Assembly (NCBI GenBank): GCA_963761035.1
Contig: CAVXFH010000002.1
Span: 2,418,001-2,482,000, forward strand
Reading direction: 5' to 3'
DNA from: JARRQJ01 sp963761035
GTDB lineage: Bacteria; Pseudomonadota; Gammaproteobacteria; DRLM01
Length of the DNA: 64,000 nt
The translations under genes were made by a program, and so were the position numbers. Each line of letters begins with the position of its first letter. Position 1 is the first letter of the stretch. The notes under the pieces are model-generated. The model did no database searches. It worked only from the letters and a program-made list of their open reading frames with translations, and had not been told where the DNA came from. This document shows positions 57,190-64,000 of this stretch, in pieces.

Positions 57190-58002
57190 TCAGGCGGCCT
57201 TGGCCAGGGAGATGGGCGTTTTCTGCGGCGTCTGGAGTTGCATCATATACATGTTCAACGCTTCCTTGATGATCATGGGATGGCGGCGCTGATGTAGAAG
57301 TACGATGCCTTCCAGGATGAAGTTCATGCTCATGGTCTCCTGATGCGCGCGCCGTTCCATCTTCATCGCCAGGGGTTTGAAGATAATGTTGGCCAGCACC
57401 AGGCCGTACAGGGTAGTGAGCAAGGCAAACGACATGCTCGCTCCGATCGCGGCGAGACCGGCGTTTCCCAGGGTATTCAACATCTGCATCAGGCCGAAGA
57501 GGGTACCGAGCATGCCGAACGCCGGAGCGAAACTGGACATGGTGCGCAGAATGTTGGCGTCGCCTTGCTCCTTGGCGCGCACGCCGGCGACGCGCCACTG
57601 CAGGGTCTTGATGATGTCTTGAATCGGTTCTTGATCGATGACCAGCTGCGCGCCGGTGCGCAGCAGCGGGTTGCTGACCTGCGCGATTTCTTGCTCCACG
57701 GCGGTGATGTTGCCGACACGGTACCAGTAGGCGATGTTGAGTAGATGAGCGATCTCCGTCTCCACTTGGATGTTGTCGTCGTGCATCATTCTGCGCAGCG
57801 CTTTGAAGGCGCCGATCACGTCTCGTACCGGACGGCTGACGAAGGTGGCCATCAAGGTTCCGCCCAGCACCATGATCAAACCCGGCAGGTTGAGCAGGGC
57901 CAGCATGTCCTGATGCGCGATCAGTGCCGAGGCCACCAGGACGGCGATGCCGCCCAACAGGCCGATGAGCGTCGATTTGCGGGTGTCGGTAATTCGTTTC
58001 AT
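57190..58002 (-). CDS. MotA/MotC-like stator protein
   Basis: 270 aa, four TM helices and a cytoplasmic domain with conserved charges (about 90-105, 155-165). GMLGTLFGLMQMLNTL in TM3 and PGLIMVLGGTLMA are MotA hallmarks. Forms the ion channel with MotB; ion (H+ or Na+) unknown. Confidence 0.92.
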   Translation of the reverse strand: MKRITDTRKSTLIGLLGGIAVLVASALIAHQDMLALLNLPGLIMVLGGTLMATFVSRPVRDVIGAFKALRRMMHDDNIQVETEIAHLLNIAYWYRVGNITAVEQEIAQVSNPLLRTGAQLVIDQEPIQDIIKTLQWRVAGVRAKEQGDANILRTMSSFAPAFGMLGTLFGLMQMLNTLGNAGLAAIGASMSFALLTTLYGLVLANIIFKPLAMKMERRAHQETMSMNFILEGIVLLHQRRHPMIIKEALNMYMMQLQTPQKTPISLAKAA

Positions 58003-58227
58003 AACTCGTTATGCCGTTTTAGGGATGCAGCAGCAATATTTATGCCCGATAGGCTGCCGCTAGGCGCTCTACCCTGAGGGGAGGGGGAAATAGCAGGGGT
58101 TTTCAGGTCATCGCCTGGGTTTAAACGCCGCCGTGGCGGATGACTGCGGGGAGAATGTATTGAAGGGCGGCAAGGCTTGGAGTTAGGCGGCGCGCGTTAT
58201 GGCAAGGCCTTGCCGCTATCCGCTCAC

Positions 58228-58467
58228 TTAGTGAGTGATGGTTTGCGGGGTATTTTGCCCCAGGTAGAGATACGTGACGGCATTGATCAGGGCCAGGAAA
58301 CCTATGAGGCGGATGATGAGCACCACGCCGCGGCCTTGCAGCCACGCCGGCTTGCCCGACGAGCCGGCGCTTTTCAACAGCGTGGCGATCCATTTTACGA
58401 TGAGCGCCGGCCGGGTGAGGCAGGCACTACCCGCCACCAAATACAGGAGGACCAAGAACGATGACAT
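58228..58467 (-). CDS. Small integral membrane protein
   Basis: 79 aa, two TM helices (about 3-20 and 48-70). No family recognised. Confidence 0.5.
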   Translation of the reverse strand: MSSFLVLLYLVAGSACLTRPALIVKWIATLLKSAGSSGKPAWLQGRGVVLIIRLIGFLALINAVTYLYLGQNTPQTITH

Positions 58468-58586
58468 AGGTTGACCCTGCCGCGCCGGATGAAGAGTATT
58501 TGCTCAGCGCCAGTGTAACGTAGAAGCCGGCGGAGTGGAAAAAGGCCCGCTTGACGCAATTTAACGCCGAAGCCGCCGCCGTAAAT

Positions 58587-59069
58587 TCAGTAGCGGCCGT
58601 GGGTCTTGGTGACGTAGTTGGCCAGCTCCCGGCTTTCCTGGTTCATGCGCATCAAGTTGGTGTGAGTGACGCGGAACAGGGCGCGCATGACCTTGTAGAC
58701 GATGCGCGGATGCTTGTCCAGCAGGGTTTCGAAGGCGTCGGGGGCGAGGGTATAGACTATGGCGTCGCCGACGGCGCGCAACGTGGCCTTGCGCGGCGTG
58801 CGGTCGACGAAGGCGCGGGTGCCGGCGCATTCGCCGATTGCCATGGTATACAGCACGGTTTCCTTGCCCTCATTGTTACCGATCACGGCAAGTTTCCCTT
58901 CAACGAGAATGAACAGGGTATGTTCTGCGCCGCCTTCGGCGATCAACAGTTCGTCATCCCGCAAATGGCGGACGCCCATGATACCCGCCAGGGTCTTGGC
59001 TTCTTCCTCATGGAGTTCCGCGCCCAGGGTGGAAGTGCGGACCCGGTGAGGGTTTACTTTATCGTTCAT
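58587..59069 (-). CDS. Cyclic-nucleotide-binding domain protein
   Basis: 160 aa from ATG 59069. cNMP-binding beta-roll (about 20-135) with GECAGTRAFVDRTPRKATL around the phosphate cassette. No C-terminal HTH, so a sensor domain or regulator of another protein. Confidence 0.85.
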   Translation of the reverse strand: MNDKVNPHRVRTSTLGAELHEEEAKTLAGIMGVRHLRDDELLIAEGGAEHTLFILVEGKLAVIGNNEGKETVLYTMAIGECAGTRAFVDRTPRKATLRAVGDAIVYTLAPDAFETLLDKHPRIVYKVMRALFRVTHTNLMRMNQESRELANYVTKTHGRY

Positions 59070-59232
59070 GGTGATCAGGCCCCTTTCGCCGCGGTTCGAC
59101 AAGTCACCGCTATTTTAGACAATCTCGATGACAATAGGGTAACGGCATTTGCAGCGTGATAATACCGCATTGGCTTGGCGACGCGGTCAAAACCGTACAT
59201 CCATTATGGTCAAGGGACGTTGGACGCGGCGA

Positions 59233-59397
59233 TCAAGCGCCGACGAAGCCGGCCTTCTTTTGCACCGGACGTGCGCTTCGATAGTCGGCCATGGCCCGTT
59301 CGACCTCAGCGCGGGTGTTCATGACGACAAGGCCGTATTGAACGATGGCTTCGTATAAGGGCCGGCCTGCGACCCGGATGCAGCGCACTTCGTGCAC
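59233..59397 (-). CDS. Small ORF antisense to the argG leader
   Basis: 54 aa from GTG; high-GC third positions like core genes, but weak ribosome site and overlaps the argG promoter region. Uncertain. Confidence 0.3.
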   Translation of the reverse strand: MHEVRCIRVAGRPLYEAIVQYGLVVMNTRAEVERAMADYRSARPVQKKAGFVGA

Positions 59398-59427
59398 CGG
59401 CCAGTGATCTCCAGCCCGCCGACAGCG

Positions 59428-59440
59428 CCTTTCCGCTATA
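59428..59440 (+). promoter_or_regulatory. argG: Likely argG -10 box
   Basis: TATAAT at about 59433-59438, 42 bp before the ATG; -35 region not clear. Confidence 0.45.
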
Positions 59441-59479
59441 ATGCCCTCCTTGCGGATCGAGCCGCGCGGGACTGAGAGC

Positions 59480-60697
59480 ATGTCGCAAACAACGGTTAAA
59501 AAAGTGGTCTTGGCCTATTCGGGGGGGCTGGACACCTCGGTGATCTTGAAATGGCTGCAGGAGAACTACGGCTGTGATGTGGTGACCTTCACCGCCGACA
59601 TCGGCCAGGGGGAGGAGGTGGAACCCGCCCGCGCCAAGGCAAAAAAGATGGGCGTCAAGGAAATCTATATCGAGGACCTGCGCGAAGAATTCGTGCGGGA
59701 TTTTGTGTTTCCCATGTTTCGCGCCAATGCGCTGTACGAGGGCGAGTATCTGCTCGGCACCTCTATCGCGCGGCCCTTGATCGCCAAGCGTCAGATCGAG
59801 ATCGCCAACGCAGCGGGAGCGGATGCGGTGTCCCACGGCGCCACCGGCAAGGGCAATGACCAGGTGCGTTTCGAACTGGGTTATTACGCCTTGAAGCCCG
59901 ACGTGCGGGTCATCGCGCCGTGGCGCGAATGGGATCTCGGCTCGCGCGAAAAATTATTGGCCTATGCCGAGCAGCACGGCATTCCCATCGAAAAGAAAAA
60001 GGGGGAACGTTCCCCGTATTCCATGGATGCCAACCTGCTGCACATCTCGTATGAGGGCAAGGTTCTGGAAGATCCGTGGGCGGAGGCGGAAGAGGATATG
60101 TGGCGATGGTCGGTGTCGCCGGAGCGTGCGCCCGATAAGGCGGAATATGTCGAATTGACGTATGCGCACGGCGATATCGTCGCCGTCAACGGCGAGAAAA
60201 TGAGCCCTGCCGCTATGTTGGCCGCGCTTAACAAGCTGGGCGGCAAACACGGCGTCGGCCGCGCCGACATCGTGGAAAACCGCTACGTGGGCATGAAGTC
60301 CCGCGGTTGTTACGAGACGCCCGGCGGCACCATCATGCTGAAGGCCCACCGCGCCATCGAGTCCCTGACCCTGGACCGCGAAGTGGCGCATCTCAAGGAC
60401 GAATTGATGCCGCGCTACGCCAGCCTGATCTATAACGGCTATTGGTGGAGCCCGGAGCGCAAGATGATGCAGACGATGATCGACGCGTCGCAGGCCGCCG
60501 TGAATGGCGTGGTAAGGGTGAAACTGTACAAAGGCAACGTCGGCGTGGCGGGACGCAAGTCCGACGACAGCTTGTTCGACGCCGCCATCGCCACCTTCGA
60601 GGAGGATGCCGGCGCCTATAATCAGGCGGATGCCTCCGGCTTCATCAAGCTCAACGCGCTGCGCATGCGCATCGCCGCCAAGAAGGGGCGGAAATAG
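59480..60697 (+). CDS. argG: Argininosuccinate synthase
   Basis: 405 aa from ATG 59480. AYSGGLDTSV PP-loop, GQGEEVEPARAKA, SPYSMDANLLHIS. Arginine biosynthesis: citrulline + aspartate + ATP to argininosuccinate. Confidence 0.97.
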   Translation: MSQTTVKKVVLAYSGGLDTSVILKWLQENYGCDVVTFTADIGQGEEVEPARAKAKKMGVKEIYIEDLREEFVRDFVFPMFRANALYEGEYLLGTSIARPLIAKRQIEIANAAGADAVSHGATGKGNDQVRFELGYYALKPDVRVIAPWREWDLGSREKLLAYAEQHGIPIEKKKGERSPYSMDANLLHISYEGKVLEDPWAEAEEDMWRWSVSPERAPDKAEYVELTYAHGDIVAVNGEKMSPAAMLAALNKLGGKHGVGRADIVENRYVGMKSRGCYETPGGTIMLKAHRAIESLTLDREVAHLKDELMPRYASLIYNGYWWSPERKMMQTMIDASQAAVNGVVRVKLYKGNVGVAGRKSDDSLFDAAIATFEEDAGAYNQADASGFIKLNALRMRIAAKKGRK

Positions 60698-60700
60698 ACC

Positions 60701-61084
60701 ATGCGCATTTTACACACCATGATCCGCGTCGGCGATTTGGAGCGCTCGCTCCGCTTCTATGTCGACGTGCTGGGCATGAAAGTGCTGCGGCGCAGGGATT
60801 ATCCCGACGGCAAGTTCACGCTGGCCTTTGTCGGCTACGGCGACGAATCCGAGCAGGCGGTGATCGAGCTGACTTACAACTGGGGCGTGGACAAATACGA
60901 ATTGGGCGGTGCCTTCGGCCATATTGCCATCGGCGTCCCCGATATCCATAAAAGCTGCGAGGAAATAAAACGGCGCGGCGGAAAAGTCGTGCGCGAGCCG
61001 GGTCCCATGAAACACGGCGGCACGGTTATCGCCTTTGTGGAAGATCCGGATGGGTATAAGCTAGAGTTGATCGAGGGGCGATAA
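60701..61084 (+). CDS. gloA: Glyoxalase I (lactoylglutathione lyase)
   Basis: 127 aa. HTMIRVGDLERSLRFYVDVLGM, ELTYNWG, FGHIAIGVPDIH, VEDPDGYKLELIE: all metal ligands (His, Glu, His, Glu) present. 3 bp after argG. Confidence 0.95.
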   Translation: MRILHTMIRVGDLERSLRFYVDVLGMKVLRRRDYPDGKFTLAFVGYGDESEQAVIELTYNWGVDKYELGGAFGHIAIGVPDIHKSCEEIKRRGGKVVREPGPMKHGGTVIAFVEDPDGYKLELIEGR

Positions 61085-61096
61085 TAGTTATACACG

Positions 61097-61519
61097 GTGA
61101 AGAGGGCGGGGACTTACCGCATGCGGGCAGGATTCGTGTTCATGATTGCGGTACTGGCGGTTGCCGGCGGTTGTTCAACGAATGAGAATGCGCAAACCCG
61201 TCAAGTAGACGGCTACTTCCTAACCGTGACTACAGACCCGGAGAAATTGGCGGTGGGGAGCGATGCTGAAATTACGGTGAATGTCGAAAAAGATGATGAG
61301 GGCATGGAGGCCTGCCGTCTCCGCTTTCGCCAATATATGCCCGCCCACCCGATGACCGCCGATCATACCTGGCATAGCATGGAATCCCTGGAAAAGGGCC
61401 TATATCGCGGCCGCGGCACCGAATTCAGCATGGGCGGCGATTGGGAAATGGAATTTGAATTCAATTGCGGTGACGGTACGAAGAAGGCGGTATTCCCTTA
61501 TCAGCTGGTGTGGATGTGA
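61097..61519 (+). CDS. Putative lipoprotein with YtkA/FixH-like fold
   Basis: 140 aa (ATG 61121 also possible). Lipobox AVAGGC at about res 21-26, then an Ig-like strand pattern: VTTDPEKLAVGSDAEITVNV, GDWEMEFEFNCG. YtkA-like domains often carry copper; here no His/Met cluster. Confidence 0.65.
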   Translation: MKRAGTYRMRAGFVFMIAVLAVAGGCSTNENAQTRQVDGYFLTVTTDPEKLAVGSDAEITVNVEKDDEGMEACRLRFRQYMPAHPMTADHTWHSMESLEKGLYRGRGTEFSMGGDWEMEFEFNCGDGTKKAVFPYQLVWM

Positions 61520-61597
61520 AAGGGAAAGCCGCCTGTCATGCCGCTGCATTCTCGCCGCGGCGCCCGATGGGGTTTCGTCATAAAGGATCCCGCGGTA

Positions 61598-62014
61598 ATG
61601 GCTAATGCCTGTCCGCTCTGTCAACCCACCGGCGAAGCGCTGTTGTGGCAGGACGGGCAATGCCGCATCATCGCCGCGCCGCAACCCGGGTATCCCGGGT
61701 TTTGCCGGGTGATCTGGCATGACCATGTGCGCGAGATGACGGATCTTGGTGCCGAACAACGCCGTCATTTGCTGGCGGTGGTATGGTCGGTGGAAGAGGC
61801 GTTGCGCCAGGTACTCAATCCCGCCAAGATCAATCTTGCGTCCCTCGGCAATCAAGTTCCCCATCTTCATTGGCATGTCATACCGCGGTTTAGCGACGAC
61901 CCTCATTTTCCCGATGCTGTCTGGGCTCCGCCCCGCCGACCGGGTGTCGATCGCGCCGTGGATCGGTCAGCATTGGGCGAGGCGCTGCGGCGCCTGCTCG
62001 GCAAGCGCACTTAG
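61598..62014 (+). CDS. HIT-family hydrolase
   Basis: 138 aa from ATG 61598 (an in-frame ATG at 61538 would add 20). Histidine triad HLHWHVI near res 92-98. Nucleotide hydrolase/transferase fold. Confidence 0.9.
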   Translation: MANACPLCQPTGEALLWQDGQCRIIAAPQPGYPGFCRVIWHDHVREMTDLGAEQRRHLLAVVWSVEEALRQVLNPAKINLASLGNQVPHLHWHVIPRFSDDPHFPDAVWAPPRRPGVDRAVDRSALGEALRRLLGKRT

Positions 62015-62038
62015 CGGAACGCCCGAGGTGAAGCGACT

Positions 62039-62572
62039 TTAATCGCGCGCCATCTCGAAGCTCGCGTCGAGATTAAGACCGTCGCAGAAGTCGATGAAGG
62101 TCTCGCGCAGTTGGCTGATGGGAACGGCGGCCGGTACCGCCACCGTCATGTGCAGCGAGAACATCGTTGTCCCGGTGTGGGGCGCGGCATAGGTCTCGGT
62201 CTCCAAATCCTCGATGTTGATTTTCCGTGAGGAGAAGAATTCGGTAATGGGATGGACGATGCCGGGATGGTCCATGGCCACCACCTGGACGCGATACGGC
62301 AGCCAGCGTTGTTCGGCGGCGCGCGGCGCGGTGAGTTTGGCGATGATGGTGAGCTGCAGTTGATCTTCCAGGGCCGGCAGGCGTTGTTGCATGGCGGTCA
62401 CGGCATCTTCATCGCCGTTGATCAGCAGGATCAGCGCAAATTCGCCGCCCAGCACCGCCATGCGGCTATTGGCGATGTTGCATCCGCAATCCAGGGCCGC
62501 CTTGGACAGGGTATTGACGATGCCGGGCCTATCCTTGCCCAGGGCGGAAATAACCAGGAATTTGTCGCGCAT
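62039..62572 (-). CDS. gcvR: GcvR-like ACT-domain regulator
   Basis: 177 aa, two ACT domains (about 5-75 and 93-165), GKDRPGIVNTLSKAALDCGCNI. Glycine cleavage repressor-type protein that controls a GcvA-like partner elsewhere. Confidence 0.85.
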   Translation of the reverse strand: MRDKFLVISALGKDRPGIVNTLSKAALDCGCNIANSRMAVLGGEFALILLINGDEDAVTAMQQRLPALEDQLQLTIIAKLTAPRAAEQRWLPYRVQVVAMDHPGIVHPITEFFSSRKINIEDLETETYAAPHTGTTMFSLHMTVAVPAAVPISQLRETFIDFCDGLNLDASFEMARD

Positions 62573-62651
62573 GGTGGTGCCCGGTAGTTAATAAAGAATG
62601 GCTGAATTCCATGGTACCGGGAAGTGCGGCCAATACCAATGGCGCCGGGCG

Positions 62652-63074
62652 CTATAAGCCGCGCAGGCGTTCCAGGTATGCCGCTTCGTCGGGGACGCCG
62701 CCGGCGCGCTGCGCCTCCCAGAGACTTTCCGCCAGGCATTCCGCCATGCGATGTTCCATATGATGGGGATCGGCATGGCCTTGCACGAGCCGTTGGTAAA
62801 GCGCGCGGATACCGGCCGGGCGGTCGACGGCAAGTTGCTCCCGGATGGCGATGTGCAGCCCCATGTGCAGGAAGGGGTTGCTCCGGCCCGCCTCCGGTGA
62901 ATAGTCGTGATCCAACCGATCGGGGTCTTCCAGCAGGGCATGATACTCGGGATGATCGGCGATGATCCGCGCCACGATCTCTTCCAAGGGTTGCAGCGGC
63001 ATGCACGCGCCGTGTTTGCGCCATGTCTCATGGAAAAAGCGACGATACTGCACGGGGTCGTTGCCGTACATCAT
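62652..63074 (-). CDS. DUF1841 protein
   Basis: 140 aa from ATG 63074. RRFFHETWRKH, ADHPEYHALLEDPD, NPFLHMGLHIAIREQ, HRMAECLAESLWEAQR: typical DUF1841. Usually follows nth in gammaproteobacteria; function unknown. Confidence 0.88.
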   Translation of the reverse strand: MMYGNDPVQYRRFFHETWRKHGACMPLQPLEEIVARIIADHPEYHALLEDPDRLDHDYSPEAGRSNPFLHMGLHIAIREQLAVDRPAGIRALYQRLVQGHADPHHMEHRMAECLAESLWEAQRAGGVPDEAAYLERLRGL

Positions 63075-63715
63075 CGACCGGTCCCCTCGGTCTTGTCCGG
63101 GTATTCGCAAAGATCGCCGATAAGGCATGTCGGGCATTGCGGTTTGCGCGCGGTGCACACGTAGCGTCCGTGCAGGATCAGCCAGTGGTGGGCGTCGTGT
63201 CGATATTCATCCGGAATAGTTTCCATGAGTTGCCTTTCCACCTGCAGCGGCGTTTTGCCGGCGGCGAGGCCGATGCGATTGGCGACGCGGAAGATGTGGG
63301 TATCCACCGCGATGGTGGGTTGGCCGAAGGCGGTGTTGAGGATGACATTGGCTGTCTTGCGCCCTACCCCCGGCAAGGCCTCCAGGGCCGCGCGATTGTC
63401 GGGGACCTTGCCTTTATGCCTTTCCATCAACAGGCGGCAGGTCTCCAGAATGTTCTTGGCCTTGCCGTTGAACAGGCCGATGGTCTTGATGTACTCCTTC
63501 AGGCCCTTCTCGCCCAGTTTCAAGATGGCCCGCGGCGTGTTGGCGGCCTTGAACAGTTGTTCCGTGGCCTTGTTGACACTTTTGTCCGTAGCTTGTGCGG
63601 AGAGGATTACCGCGACCATTAATTCGAAGGGCGTGCGGTAGCGCAATTCCGTGGTGGGTTTGGGATTGGCCGCTTGCAGGCGCTGAAATATCAAGCGGCA
63701 TTTCTTGCCGTTCAT
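63071..63715 (-). CDS. nth: Endonuclease III
   Basis: 214 aa. HhH LPGVGRKTANVIL with catalytic Lys, GQPTIAVDTHIFRV with catalytic Asp, and C-x6-C-x2-C-x5-C cluster loop (CTARKPQCPTCLIGDLC). Base-excision repair of oxidised pyrimidines. Follows rnfE. Confidence 0.97.
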   Translation of the reverse strand: MNGKKCRLIFQRLQAANPKPTTELRYRTPFELMVAVILSAQATDKSVNKATEQLFKAANTPRAILKLGEKGLKEYIKTIGLFNGKAKNILETCRLLMERHKGKVPDNRAALEALPGVGRKTANVILNTAFGQPTIAVDTHIFRVANRIGLAAGKTPLQVERQLMETIPDEYRHDAHHWLILHGRYVCTARKPQCPTCLIGDLCEYPDKTEGTGR

Positions 63716-63724
63716 GCCGAACGG

Positions 63725-64000
63725 CTAGCCGTGGGTATGGGCGGCGTAACGGGCCGAGGTCGGGGCAGGCAGCGCCTTGCGCCTGGCGTCGATGATGTTT
63801 TTCAGGGCAATGAGCAGACCGAGGCCGATGAAAGCGCCGGGCGGCAGAATCGCCAATAGAAAGCCGTGATAGTCATGGATGACCGTGACCGTCATCCACT
63901 TGGCGCCTTCGCCGAACATCAATTGCGCCTGCGCAAATAAGGTGCCCTTGCCCAGCACCTCGCGCATACCGCCCAAGGCGACCAGCACCGCCGTGAAACC
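63725..64000 (-). CDS. rnfE: Electron transport complex subunit RnfE/RsxE, C-terminal part
   Basis: Frame open to the window edge; 91 codons visible. VALGGMREVLGKGTLF, ILPPGAFIGLGLLIALKNII are RnfE C-terminal membrane segments. Na+/H+-linked ferredoxin:NAD oxidoreductase or SoxR-reducing complex. Followed by nth as in many gammaproteobacteria. Confidence 0.9.
   Translation of the reverse strand, partial: GFTAVLVALGGMREVLGKGTLFAQAQLMFGEGAKWMTVTVIHDYHGFLLAILPPGAFIGLGLLIALKNIIDARRKALPAPTSARYAAHTHG

Overview
The window looks like a chromosomal segment of a gammaproteobacterium. The support is the rnfE-nth-DUF1841 order at the right edge, gcvR, argG, gltX beside tRNA-Glu, a GNAT-type Pat acetyltransferase, NhaD and an N-type ATPase. 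An iron-sulfur-type CysH and several c-type cytochromes would fit a sulfur-metabolising relative, but I cannot name the genus. GC-rich core blocks alternate with AT-richer accessory blocks that hold IS remnants, tRNA 3' fragments and broken genes.

Left part (1-8.8 kb): two c-di-GMP turnover proteins (GGDEF-EAL). The second is the last gene of a translationally coupled three-gene operon with an outer-membrane barrel and a small periplasmic binding-protein-like protein. A dead IS3-family copy lies between them. Next come an SPW-repeat membrane protein, a SET-domain-like protein, a 33-residue membrane peptide with its own terminator, and the fossil of an integrative element (two tRNA 3'-end-like pieces and an integrase C-terminus).

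Core block 1 (8.8-22.2 kb): cysH; a divergent pair of Pat lysine acetyltransferase and an HDAC-family deacetylase; a DUF523/DUF1722 protein; NhaD Na+/H+ antiporter; and, co-directional with it, an N-ATPase operon in the order atpD-C-Q-B-E-F-A-G, without atpR.

Accessory block (22.2-38.1 kb): this contains a duplicated lipoprotein gene in inverted orientation, 11.6 kb apart. Other contents are an uncharacterised three-gene operon (signal-less THI5/NMT1-like protein, GT-B-like glycosyltransferase, HemN-like radical SAM enzyme), an intact IS256-family element beside a tRNA-Thr 3' fragment, and a tRNA-Val gene. A gltX-tRNA-Ala-tRNA-Glu island of housekeeping genes follows, then a frameshifted DUF6968-like gene, a zinc-ribbon membrane protein, a dead resolvase, a palindromic repeat, NfeD, a flavin reductase, a GIY-YIG-like protein and a dead AbiEii toxin.

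Right part (38.2-64 kb): cytochrome b561 plus a YedY-like molybdoenzyme; a membrane GT2 glycosyltransferase; a TPR-sulfotransferase divergent from an O-methyltransferase; a porin; a DUF2892 protein; a DevBCA/MacAB-like export operon; a broken PD-(D/E)XK nuclease gene; an Ada/Ogt-type DNA repair protein; two c-type cytochromes and a CBS protein; a cold-shock protein; MotA/MotB-like stator genes; a cNMP-binding protein; argG-gloA-lipoprotein-HIT; gcvR; DUF1841-nth-rnfE (cut by the window edge). No rRNA genes, CRISPR arrays or intact prophage were seen.
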